Of a stretch of 64,000 bases of DNA, positions 23,326-34,800 are shown piece by piece (position 1 is the stretch's first letter; the number at the start of each line of letters is the position of its first letter). The stretch is from contig OX442427.1 in NCBI GenBank assembly GCA_949361645.1, positions 5,692,757 to 5,756,756 on the forward strand, given 5' to 3'. Origin of the DNA: Spongilla lacustris. Its lineage: Eukaryota > Porifera > Demospongiae > Spongillida > Spongillidae. The position numbers were made by a program, and so were the translations under genes. The notes beneath the pieces were generated by a model, which was not told the DNA's origin, made no database searches, and saw only the letters and a program-made list of their open reading frames with translations.

Positions 23326-23559
23326 TTCACAAACTCTAAGCGCGAAAGTGATGAGAGCTAGTAGGTCAGCTGGGTCTTATTTAAATAATAATAGAAAATG
23401 TCTGAATAGCTTAATAGAACTCATTGTTTTTAGGGGTATTTATGTAAGTTAGTGGCATCTATTGGAAGTTAGTAGTCAATTAATGATAATAAATATTGTT
23501 TTGTCAATTCAATACAAGGGTTACCAGCAAAGCAGAAATACACAAATGAATATGTATAC

Positions 23560-24617
23560 ATGGCACAAATATACATAATTGAACAATCTGTTCAACTGCA
23601 TTCAGGTATACTGTGGCAAAAGAACAAAAACTTCTCAAGGAAAAGAGATCACAGCAGTCCAAGGCTCAATTCCAGCTGCAGACCGAGTATTGCTGTCACC
23701 AGATCAGATTTCACTCATGATACTGAACCAGCTGATGTAACTGCCTCACTCCAGGTGCCAATAGTTATAGTGCATTAATAATTTATTCCATGAAGAATGG
23801 ATTAAGCAGTTGTACATGTGCTGTAATGGAGAAGCAAAACATGCACATTAAATTAGTACTCATAACACTGTAATCAGTACTATGTACATTCCAAACACAT
23901 AAAAAAACACCATTGTAATTTAATGAGTGTTGAAATCCTCATTATATCTAGTACACACCTCTCCATGTCATATAACAGTACAACTCTGATTTACTCTCCA
24001 TTATGTAACAAAAATTGCATGCCCTGAAATTTCAACAGGACCAAATGCAGACTTACTATTGTGTAAGGATTTTGCAAGCCCTGAAACTTCAACAGGGCCA
24101 AATAGCCTGCTTTGTATTATGCAAAGAATTTCCAAGCCCTGAAATTTCAATAGGACCTAATAGGCAGTACTTACTATTATGTAAAGAATTTTGCAAGTCC
24201 TGAAATTTCTACAGAACCAAAAGCCTAGTTTACTATTATGTAAGGATTTTGCAAGTCCATAAATTTCAACTGGACCAAATACTACTATGTAAAGAATTTG
24301 CAAGCCTTGAAATTTCTACAGAACCAATAGCCTGCTTACAATTATAGATTACAGTGTTTGCAATTCTCATTGTGCCATTTGTACTGAGTGCATAATTTTT
24401 TTAAATGTAGGCACAATGTGGCAATGGATCAACTGATCAAGAGGCAAAGTTGCAAAATCATGTTGTGTCTGAGGAAGTAATTCCACTTTGTGTTGGACAG
24501 TTTGTGGCTTGCAAACTAAATAAATTTGAGGATGCAAAACCACAAATTGGACAAGTGATTTCTTTATTGGACGGAGGAATGATAGTTAAAATAGATGGAG
24601 GAATGATAGTTATTTAG
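23560..24617 (+). CDS. Candidate two-exon gene, divergent from the minus gene; transposon-associated domain possible
   Basis: Exon 23560-23754 (65 codons from ATG) and exon 24411-24617 join in phase 0 (borders CAG|GTGCCA and AAATGTAG|GCA). Exon 2 holds VIPLCVGQFVACKLNKFED and QIGQVISLLDGGMIVKID, then stops at TAG after a 19-bp local duplication around GATGGAGGAATGATAGTTA. The same frame continues open past the stop (WWVGSYSSMW to 24800). That fits a longer ancestral domain, with an SGSW/WVGSY-like core, broken by the duplication. Such domains occur next to integrase-type transposon ORFs in invertebrates. Function unknown; it may be a pseudogene. Confidence 0.4.
24008..24340. repeat. Minisatellite of about 58 bp with TGAAATTTCAAC core
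   Basis: Six diverged units of the type GCCCTGAAATTTCAACAGG, then ACCAAAT...TACTATTATGTAAAGAATTTTGCAA. It lies in the intron of the + strand candidate gene and shares the GAAATTTCAA..ACCAAA core with the array at 20908-21320. Confidence 0.9.
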
Positions 24618-24800
24618 TGGTGGGTTGGAAGCTATTCATCGATGTGGGTAAAGTGGAAAATCAGAGGGGTTACACAAGTGGAAGAAATGGACGCCCACGG
24701 TATATTGAAAAACAGGATTAATCTCACTAAAACGAACAGGCTAACAAAAACTGATGTCCAAGAGCTGAAAATGCTCTACACTGCTGCAATCTTTGTGTAA

Positions 24801-26247
24801 ACCTATGTATTCATTTATGTACAACTTTGGAAAGTTAATAACATGTTTGAATGGTCATTTTTAAGCAATTGCATGGCTAAATAGTTTTAAATTACGAAGA
24901 AACTGTTGATTTTCTTCACTTTGCTTCTGGTTATTGCATATGTTTCATACTGGACCAGTTACTATGCAATTACCTCTGTTTGAACAATACCTAATACTAA
25001 CACTATGGCATTCAACAAGAAGCTTGCTCTGTGAAGAAAACATTGCTTTTATCAAGATAACTGCATGAAAACTGTGAAAATTTGCTAGAGGCTGATTTCT
25101 TCCTCATGTTTGGTAGTAATTGGAAATTTCAGTGTGTAATTGGAAGAGGTTGTCATCTTGTTGATCTTAGAAAACGTGAATAACCTAGATTTGGCTTGCA
25201 AATTGTCAAACCGTATTCAGAAAAATTGATTTTCTTTTATTTTTAAGTATTTCGAAAAATCGATTTTCTGATCCAGAAAAACCTGAAAATCGATTAGTGT
25301 TTTAAAAGTATTCGAAAAAAAACGATTTTCATTATACAGGGGAGGTCACACTCTACATGTATTGTATACATGTGAAATGCATTACTGAATCTACATGTAC
25401 ATATACATGTTTGTACAGGAACAATATGCTATTATCTATCTGTACAGGTATGTCAGAAGCCAAATCTGATGCTTGAAAGTCATTGTCCACTATTGTCAAC
25501 TTGATGACAATATCTCAGTGGTGAAAATGTCCCCTACGATGTGGAAGTGAGGTAGACCCAATGGTGCTGGTCTGACAGTCATTGGTCTCCCAAAGAAGCT
25601 GGTAAGGAAAGGCTGCATCTAGAGCTACAATGTTCTTACTTAAATCAGAGTGCAAAAAGACCAGAAGTAAGCATTGTCTTTACATTTTCATCCAAGTCAC
25701 TCTCTCGTTTTGTAGTGATGAACATGAGGAATTAAGTGCTTGGATGACAATGTAGACCACAGAACTGCATTCCATGGAGAGCATTTGCTGTGATGGTTGC
25801 CTTGATTAGATCCATTTGAACTAGTGCACTGGACTGAAGAGAGTTCCAGAGAGCAAGCATTGGTTTTGTAGAGCCCGTTTTTCTATGTTAATTCTAACTT
25901 GTTTGCATTATTTGTAAGCATGCAAAGTCTGCTACAGCAATGTTCAATGCTACCATACATATTGTACCATACATATTATGATTTGCACGCGTGCAGGGGA
26001 CAGAGGTCAAATGTGACTGGCCGTAAAAATAGTAAAGTGAGCTGGCATGATAGTGCCATAGGGGATTGGCAACTTGTGTAATCAACACTTCACGGGCAAT
26101 CCGAGTAAAACCATGTAAGTGCGTGTACTGTCAAAACACCATTGTTCCGTATACAACTATAACCAACGAATCATAATACGTGTACATGTAGACAGGCTAA
26201 ATCAAAGCACACATGCATAACAGCATACTTATATATTGGCATTTTAA
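24801..26247. other. No gene seen
   Basis: AT-rich. Around 25220-25335 are several alternating AATCGATTTTC and GAAAATCGATT motifs, which may be a small inverted-repeat element. No convincing exons. Confidence 0.45.
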
Positions 26248-26811
26248 TTAAGTGATCTGTTTTCTGAGAAGTTTAGATTTTTGCAGTGTCTTCTTGGTCA
26301 CTTTCTTGTACTCCTCAATCCAAGCACTCGCCAAAGAAAAACCCCTGACAGTAATCCACAGCTCCACAACCATATCCATCAATTTTACAGCCACATTATC
26401 ATCCCAGGTTGCCGTTATCATAGACCAGTGGAACAATACATCCTCACTCTGCTGCAATGTAGAACTTACAACACCAAGTTCCTGCCTGACATGAATATGA
26501 GCACGGACCTCATACTCAAGTGAAACAAAGAAGTCAAATGTTATGTTGCTAATGCAGAATAGCCCTCCACGGTTTATTGCATTGAGCCAATCTGCAGAAG
26601 AAGCAGATACATGTAGGGGCAGCGACACAGTCAGATGTGGTTCATCAACAGATGATTCGGCCTCGGAGCACAGAGAAAGATTAAGTTCAGGACAAACCCG
26701 CTGAATGTGCAACAAATTCCGAGGAATGGACACAACGAGATTCGAAGGCTTCCGTTCCTTTATTTCTGTGTTCTTTATTGCACGTCCAAGCTGAAATTTT
26801 CTTCCACCCAT
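26248..26811 (-). CDS. Uncharacterised 187-aa protein, intact single-exon ORF
   Basis: Open from ATG at 26811 to TAA, without recognisable signal peptide or transmembrane segment. The C-terminal third is rich in Trp, Lys and aliphatic residues (FHWSMITATWDDNVAVKL, then SLASAWIEEYKKVTKKTLQK). This kind of conserved C-terminus recalls ORFs seen in repeated, probably transposon-derived, invertebrate genes, but I cannot name a family. A host gene of unknown function is equally possible. The length and absence of stops over 560 bp in AT-rich DNA argue that it is or was coding. Confidence 0.55.
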   Translation of the reverse strand: MGGRKFQLGRAIKNTEIKERKPSNLVVSIPRNLLHIQRVCPELNLSLCSEAESSVDEPHLTVSLPLHVSASSADWLNAINRGGLFCISNITFDFFVSLEYEVRAHIHVRQELGVVSSTLQQSEDVLFHWSMITATWDDNVAVKLMDMVVELWITVRGFSLASAWIEEYKKVTKKTLQKSKLLRKQIT

Positions 26812-27109
26812 ATCTTCAAAAATTCATAACTCAGCCTAGAAGCACGAGTTGAAGGGAAAGACCACATAGCGACACTTTTCAGCTTTAGTATACTACTCAT
26901 AAAAAATAAAATTAAAGCCTACGGTACGAGTACAACGACGAAACTCCCCACAAAAGCATAGTATCGAAATTCATGAAACCGGCTACCACTTGCTCGCTAG
27001 TTGAAACCCAAATAATCGGCGCATAGCACCCATCACAACGTAAAAGTATTTTTAACGATGAGATCTTGGCCAAAAAATCGTTTACTACCCAGCTGTTACC
27101 CCACAAAGA

Positions 27110-27545
27110 AAATTCATGCCAAGTTTTAGATTAATTCCATGGAGAAAAAAAAACGGGTCAAATATATATATAATATTTATATATACACTGAATAACTGTT
27201 CTTCGGAGAATCGATTGATAGCTCCAACATCACTTAGGCAGTTACCTTCGCAAAGCTTCATAAATCTTTATGTGATCAACAGTCACAGTAGTAGGGGATT
27301 TGGCAAAAATCACGTGATCCATTCAGACCGCGCGGACCATCCGAGGTAGTGGTATTCACACCTCAAAAGGTGTCGCAAGGGGTGGATTTCTTGGAGTCGA
27401 TCACAGAAAGATTTACGAAGCTTTGCAAAGGTAACTGCCTAAGTGATGTTGGAGCTATCAATCGATTCTCCGAAGAACAGTTATTCAGTGTGTATTATTA
27501 TTTAATGAGTAACCGTTTTTTATTCTCCGTGGATTTAATCTACTA
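27110..27545. mobile_element. Foldback element of about 435 bp
   Basis: Arms at about 27110-27300 and 27385-27545 are reverse complements, for example CTTCGGAGAATCGATTGATA at 27202 versus its partner at 27455. The centre carries CACGTGATCC and CGCGCGG. Non-coding MITE-like element. Confidence 0.85.
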
Positions 27546-28228
27546 TGATAGTGCAATTCATACCTATCAGCGGTAAATTAGTGGCTTGCCGTAAGAAAGT
27601 GAGCTGGTTTTATGGCGCCGTAAAAATAGCCATTTCGTAGAAAATAACCTTCAAATTATTAATTTGCACTACTTAAGTCAGCTTATTATTAATCGCAAAT
27701 TAGCGCCTTTAATTTAGTGAACGATTGTGTTTTATTTTTTAAGGGTTTGAATGAGTTGCAAATACGAGATACATGTATATACCTATAAAGATAATGCTTG
27801 ATTTATAAATACATAATAGTACATGCTAGGTCCTTGATAGTCTCATATAAATTGCACGCTACTACTGACATGCATCACTGGTCTAAGTTTCATGCCACGT
27901 GGCCTCTGGAAAATCTGCAATGGAGATAGGTTGCTGGCTTTGCAACATAAATTTTTTCCGTGTTTTTGGCTTCCCACAAGCAGGGAAATTATAAATGAAA
28001 TGGTTAAAGAAACATTGACATTATGGCCGGGTCAAGTTATGGGCGTCCTTGCCATTCCCAATCTCAAGAATTGGTGGAGAATGGAATATGATGAGGCATT
28101 ACGGTGTTATAATTAATTGCCATCTGCGCTATTGTGTTATTATTGCATGCACAATGGTTATCCTGTTATCACCATGTTTTCAAACCGCACTGAAGTATAA
28201 ATCTTAATTTCACTCAGCTTGTCATTCC

Positions 28229-28743
28229 TCATGCTGCATGCAGCTCATGATCAACCACAAGAGTCAATCCGCTGAGGATGTGTTTTTTTTTTTTTTAATG
28301 ATAGAAACGCCTGTAACTCACTCTGTAATCAGGAACACGCACATGCATGCGAAGCGTGCATGTACATGCACAGCGTATAAGTGCTCCTGGATATGTGCAA
28401 CGACACGACTCTGATAAAATGCACATATGTGTCATTGTAATGCCTACACGTCTATTGCATGTTTGTGAAGTGTATATACATCTTTGCACTCTTCATTTTG
28501 CTTTAGAACTTTGGTTGTACATGTAACAGTATAATATATTCCGACGGCTCTTTGTGATGTGCGCGCATTTTATCGTGTCGTTGCAGAAATTCGCTACACA
28601 GCGCTTATCGCATGCATAGCTGTGTACACGCGAAGCGTGTTCCTGATTACAGAATTATAGGCTTTTAAAAACGAGGTTTACCTAATTTACTCAGAAAGGT
28701 TGGGGAAAATCTTGTGGTTGATCATCATGAGCTGCATGCATGG
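28229..28743. mobile_element. Foldback element of about 515 bp just upstream of the GBP gene
   Basis: Outer arms CATGATCAACCACAAG near 28245 and CTTGTGGTTGATCATCATG near 28711 are complementary. Inner arms CTGTAATCAGGAACACGC and GCGTGTTCCTGATTACAG are too. It ends about 140 bp before the GBP start codon. Confidence 0.85.
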
Positions 28744-28835
28744 GGGTTGCCCATAGCCGAGTTAAATTACTATTTATACAAATCCATACTTCGGTGCAGC
28801 AATCGGGACAAGGCGCGACAGATTAATCATGACGG

Positions 28836-28843
28836 TATAAATA
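28836..28843 (+). promoter_or_regulatory. TATA box of the GBP gene
   Basis: TATAAATA, 41-48 bp upstream of the ATG at 28884, so transcription would start about 15-20 bp before the start codon. Between the foldback and this box there is only about 90 bp. Confidence 0.55.
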
Positions 28844-28883
28844 TATACAATTTCGATTTGTCAGTTTCGTTGGTTCGATTACC

Positions 28884-31800
28884 ATGAGTCGCAGTTTCAC
28901 CGTAAGAAAACTTGCGATCCCCGGGATCAATTCACTTCCTCCATCTATACCCCTGGTTCTTCCCAACAATGGTACTTACGACTTAGCTAAAAACGAGCTA
29001 TCTTCGAAAATTACCGAATCTCGTACTACTTTAAAGGTCCTACCCGAAGCCCTAATGATGTTGGGAAGCATCGAGAAACCAGTTGCCATCGTCTCCGTAT
29101 GCGGTCCTTGTCGAACTGGCAAGTCCTATATTCTCTCTCGATTGCTGGGGTCAGCTGACGCTTTTGCGCTGGGCCACACCATGGACCCTAAAACTTTTGG
29201 AATATGGATTGGAACGTCGGTCCTTGAATTTGACGAATTTACGGTGGTCCTACTGGATACCGAAGGGATCGACAACGTTGAAGCGAAGGCGAGGGATGAC
29301 GTCAGCATTTTGGTGCTATCCGTACTACTGAGCTCCTGCCTGATCTACAATTCAGTTGGTGTGCCGCGCAAAGGCGACCTACAGAGAATGGAGTATGTTG
29401 ACGTAATCTAATTGGCTTGATGCGATTTAATTTATATTTTGAAAGTGCATGCACCTAGTAATACGAAAATAAATCGCTTTTTAAACTAGAAATCATATAC
29501 CTTAAAAGCAAGGGCCATTATCGCGTGACTTTGTTTAACACCATGCGCGTGCGAAATTCGTGTGATGCACATCTACTGGGTTTTTCTATCACTGTTTTCG
29601 TTTTCTAGGTACCTTGCGTATTGTATTGACGCAGCTAAACAGCTTATTAATAATTCGGTCAGAAACATGGCCGAACGTCTGGTAAAGGTTGTACTTAAGT
29701 ATTTGGAAACCTGTCACCTGGGTCAGCATGGGAGCCAATAGAATTAACACTTAATGAAGCCTTGTTCACAATTTGACGCAAGAGCCCGCGATGCGACGCG
29801 ATGTCGGGTAGTATATGGTTTATCGCGCGACGTCGCGTCGCAGGAATAGAATATTTTTTTCCCTGTTTTGCCAACCTCCGCTCCAAAGCATGCTTATCTC
29901 CTCAACTGGCGAAAGGTCCAGGCTTAGACTTTTCTAGACCAGCTGATGTGCTGGTGCCAAACTGGTCCCTCTCCAACCCTGCAGCTTTTGACCTGAAAGT
30001 CATCCATCCGCTTAATACAGACTTGATTCTGGAAGCGAGCTTGGCTTCAGGCAACTCTGCAGAGGTTTGTGAGATTGGATAACATGACAAGAATAATCAG
30101 ATGTGTGCAAGGCCATTAGTGGTGGAGGTTTACGGTGGTTGGGGATGTGAAGCCCAAGAATGCTTCTCTAGATTGAGTAAGAGGCTAGCCATGCAAGTTG
30201 GAGTATGTGAAACTGAGGCATTGAACCAAATGTACTGCCTGCTGGCTGTCACACTGATGAGGCAGAATGCAAGAGCCATTCTACTCAGATATGCCCGTAC
30301 ACCCCTTCATGATTGTTGAACTTAATTTATTTTATTACTGATTATCAAATACGCCACATATTGTTTCTTATTATACAAACTACACCTATAGTAATTCAGA
30401 CTAATTCTACAACAGTCACGAGGGCAGGAGCTCCCTTGCCAAGATGGCTCTGGCAATGGATTTGACCAGAGACATGTTCAGCCTACTGTAAACATCCACC
30501 AAGACGCAAGGTTTGGGAGAGGACATGATGATGAAAAGGTGGGATGCCAACCTAGAAAAAGTGAGATGAGCCTCCTTACCCCAATTGCAGAAGGTCTCGA
30601 CAGCCAGTGGAATGCATGTCCACACCAACTCCTGACATTTGGGACCATTAGTTAGTATCCTGTGGGTCTCTGCAGCCGCAGATGCTGCACCAGACATTCG
30701 GCTAGAATCCATCAATATGGCTGGGCAGAGTGGCGATATTACCCGTGACATCAAATGCTGCAGGCTTGCCCCTGTCCCACCCAGCAATGAGCACATCTAC
30801 AGGTCTGGAGGGGCTGTGATCTCTGGTAAGACCATGACCCTTCTCTATGCTCACACTCAAATGAGCTCATCGACAGAAGTCCACAACGACATCACACAAG
30901 TGATTGTGCCTCACCACCACATCTCCCCCATGCCTACAGGTTACAGCGTGGTGACGCAAGGAATCAAGGGCAACATCTGTGCAAAGGGGGCACACAGTCC
31001 CACCAACACCCACACCTAGCCACCACCTATCTGCAGTCTGGAACTCATTGCACTCCATGTGTAGGCCTAAGCCCATGGAGGGGACCACTGACAGCCATGA
31101 TGCTGCATGAGGGGCTGAAGCGGACTTTGTTTGCTGGGGAAGATCCTTCCAACAAAGATTTGAACAGATTTTCATCAATTCAGCTGGACAGCTCTCTCTG
31201 AGGAGTGGGAGAAGCAAGAGCAGACTCAGCTGTGATTGTGTGGTGTGAGGAGACCTTGGAGTTATAAGCTACGCAAAGACCCAGGCCTGATGATGAAAGT
31301 GAGGCAATGAAGGCAGCAGCAGCATGGCAAGAAAAAGAATGAAGGCCTAAGCCTCCGAACCTCAAACCTAGCTGAGCCTGTTTTCAGGCACTGTCTGATA
31401 CTTCAATGGCTGAGTAGAGCACAAAACACTGCCTCACATCTTCGTCGAAGGACACAAGGGCATCCGAAGCCACACTAGGAGGAGTGACCCTAGTCAGGTG
31501 AACCATCTTGCAAAAACCTCCACACATGCGCAGCAATGTGAAGGCCACCTCCCGCCACATCCACCAGACTTGAGAGCAATTTCTTGGATTCAGCACACTT
31601 GTTAGCGATAAATCTGGAACAGTGTAAGTAGTCACCAACAGGGACACCAAGAATGTCTAGGTTTGGTAGAAGCGAGCACTTCACAGCTGGTGGGTTTGGC
31701 AAAGTTGATATGCAGGCCCAGAGAAGTCCCATCTCTTCGATGATGTGCACGGCCTGCAACACAGCTGGACGGTTTCCAGCTAAGGCACCATCATCGAGAT

Positions 31801-34800
31801 ACTGTGCCTGGTAGAGGAGGTCCACACATTCTTCATCAGCCTCCACACTGGAAATTAGTTTATGCAACAGACCCACGGGATCCCCCTGTTGAACCCCTGA
31901 CTCTAAACTGATTTGTCCTAGGGGGTGCTATAACAAAGGATGTGAACCATAGCACCAAGAAAGTTCATGGAAAAACGTGGCACATTCCTCCACAACTGCC
32001 TGTCTGGAGACAACATTAAAGGCATCTTTTCATGTCTACCTTGAAAGCCACAAAGTCATCGTCCAACCAGTGCTCCTCTAGACAAATCCTCAGACCATGA
32101 GTGATTTTTTCTGCACCTGCATAACACACCACACCAAATTGCAGAGGCTGGAAGAAATCAGCTGCCTTCACCTTCAGCAAAGTGCACATGCACTTCCCTA
32201 CCAGCCTCCTTAAGGTTTCACCCATAGCAATTGGCCTTATGTCAGGTGCAAACCCCTCCTTGTTCTTGTTCAGTGAAATTAGACTTTCCCCAGCTAAGAA
32301 CTGTGACACTGAAGTGGGAGCCTTGCCTGCTTCAATGATATTGATGACTAACCTAAGGGAGGAGCATATGGGAGTGGGAAGAGGGATGCTGGCCACATCA
32401 AGCAGGTGTTGGACTCGTAAGCCTGAGGGACCGGCTGCAGTGTGTTTGGGGAATGATCGCAGGACAGAGATGATATTGAAATCAGGTTGCAGTGCAATAG
32501 ACTCCACATTTGGGACAACCGGAACTACAGGTGCAGGGCAGCTGGGGTGTTTTGCTTTCAGAAGTTGCCATGTGTTCTTGCTGTTTGGAGCAATGCCACT
32601 TGACTGCAGGATCCAACAAGCTTTTCCAAACATGCCAGATCTGCCCAGTGAGATGGCCATGTCAACATTGTTACTGCTTTGGCAAATGGAAGAAGTGCTC
32701 TGGAGGGTGTGGCTGATTGCCCCGCCTTTTGCCAAGTTCCATAGTGGACCCATGTCATTGTCTGTCCACATGTTGCATAACACATCCACTGGGAGAGGCT
32801 TGTCATGACGTCCCTGGTGCCTAAGTGATGGGAGAACACATTTCGGAAGCATGAAAAGTTTGGGCCATACCTCCTCAGAATTCTCTTGAATGACACCGCA
32901 AAGCTGATGACAGTGCTCGGGCAAAGGCAGGCCTGGATCTTGACGGAATGAAGCGCAGTGTTGGCTGATTAAGAAGGCACACCTCCTCAAATGTAGGGAG
33001 ACTTGGCTCAAGTTGGTCAGGGGATGGAACTTCAGCAGGTGGATCATTAGAAGGTGTGGGTGTGTTTTGTGAGCGTACGGCAGCTGCTGCCCCTCCAACA
33101 CATTTTTTGGTATGTGAGGAAAGCCTAGTGTTGGCTCCAGCCAGGTGATTGGCACATCACCAGGGAATACACCTTGTGCATGAAGCGTCATGTGGGCTTT
33201 CCACGTAGAGGGAGCAATTAATTCTGGGCACCCTTCAACGATACACTGCTGCTTCCTTCGCAGCCTAGTTGTCTGGTGACTGGGCTGATGGTGAGTGGTG
33301 ACTGGTGGCTGGCTGTGAACATGGGCTCTTCTGCAAAAGATAAACCAAGTGTGGGCTGTGACAGTGATGTGTTTCTGTTGGAAGTCCCTGAAGATGCTGT
33401 AGGACCCAGAAACTGCTGTGGGGAAGTAGGAGGCTGATGAGGCAATACAACATGTAGATCGTTCGCGAGGGGCACGAGAGGGGACTGTGGATGTGAAGTC
33501 AATGAAGGTTGAAGCGATGCAAGAGGTGGCTGTGGGTTTATTTTTGCAATGTACTGTATTTAGGGGGCATTGTATCTTGATTTAGTGGTTTGAATTTATT
33601 AATAAATTTGGCAAGCTATTGTTCAAGAAAATGTTGAAGCTTGTGGATGCATCTAAACTGGTATGCTTTTATTATGTGTTATCAGGAAGTATTAATTCGT
33701 TTTTATTTTATTTTAATTTCTTTGATTTTATGTACTTAATTACTGTTTACATTAAAAAAATTAAGCCCGCATTATTGGCAACAATCATCAGTTAACTAGC
33801 TGTTAGTGATCAATTTATAAACGATTTTCCTTGATTGTGAATACCCTATAGTTCAATACAAGTTATTAAATTGGCAATTACATCATTGATTTTAACGGAA
33901 ATAAGATAATTTTATAGTTATGCATGCGAAATGAGTAAACTTAACTTAATGTATTTCAGTATAATATAATCGTGTTTCACCTTTCCATGCTGCAGGCAGT
34001 TCATAAAGATTGCAACCTCTGTTATTGTGAAACAAGGTGATATAGATGAAGGTGACATCCATCCAAAGGATTCGCTCGCCAACCATTTTCCTGACTTTGT
34101 TTGGCTTTTGCGAGATGTACACTTAACCCCAACTGGGAAAGATGGAAAGAAAGTTACTCCAACAGAGTACCTCACTGAGATCGTGTTATGTCGTGGCAGA
34201 GGATTTGTAGAATCTAAAGAAGAGCAGGTTGCTAGAGCCATCATGACCAGTTTCCCCTCTGTGAAGTGTGTGGCTTTAAGAGCTCCTTCTACCGACCCAG
34301 AGGTAATGCAAAACATTGCTTCTAGACAAGAGAGCCTTGATCCTCGATTTAACAGAGAAGTTGAAGACTTTGTTCAACAGCTGTGCGAATCTGTTAAACC
34401 TAAACACGGCTACTGTATTGCTGATCAGATAAGTGGGCCACTACTTGCAGAAATGGTTGATAAATATGTTGTAATAGTGAACGATCCTAATGCCATTCCT
34501 TGCATCAGCGATGTGTGGTCGGCTTCCATTGAAAGTGTGTGTAGAAAGAAGATGGAACAGCTCGCGATGGAGTACGATAGCGAAATGAGTGCAGCCATTT
34601 CCAGAATAGGTATGCCCATGGAGGAAGACGGCAATTGTGATGATAAGGAGGACCCCACTACCCTGCTTGGAATCCATCGCAGAGTTCTCCAATTGAAAAC
34701 AAGTGCATTAATAAATCAAGTGGGACACTTCTTATCTTCTAGTGATTCCGGTCAAACCATTGAGCAAGTTACCACTGCACTTGAGCGTACGATTGCAACT

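Noticed and set aside
29610..29688. Extra exon between GBP exons 1 and 2
   Set aside because: It has splice-like borders, but its sequence does not resemble the GBP G domain. Direct joining of 29392 to 33996 gives the expected continuous domain. Kept only as a possible alternative exon.
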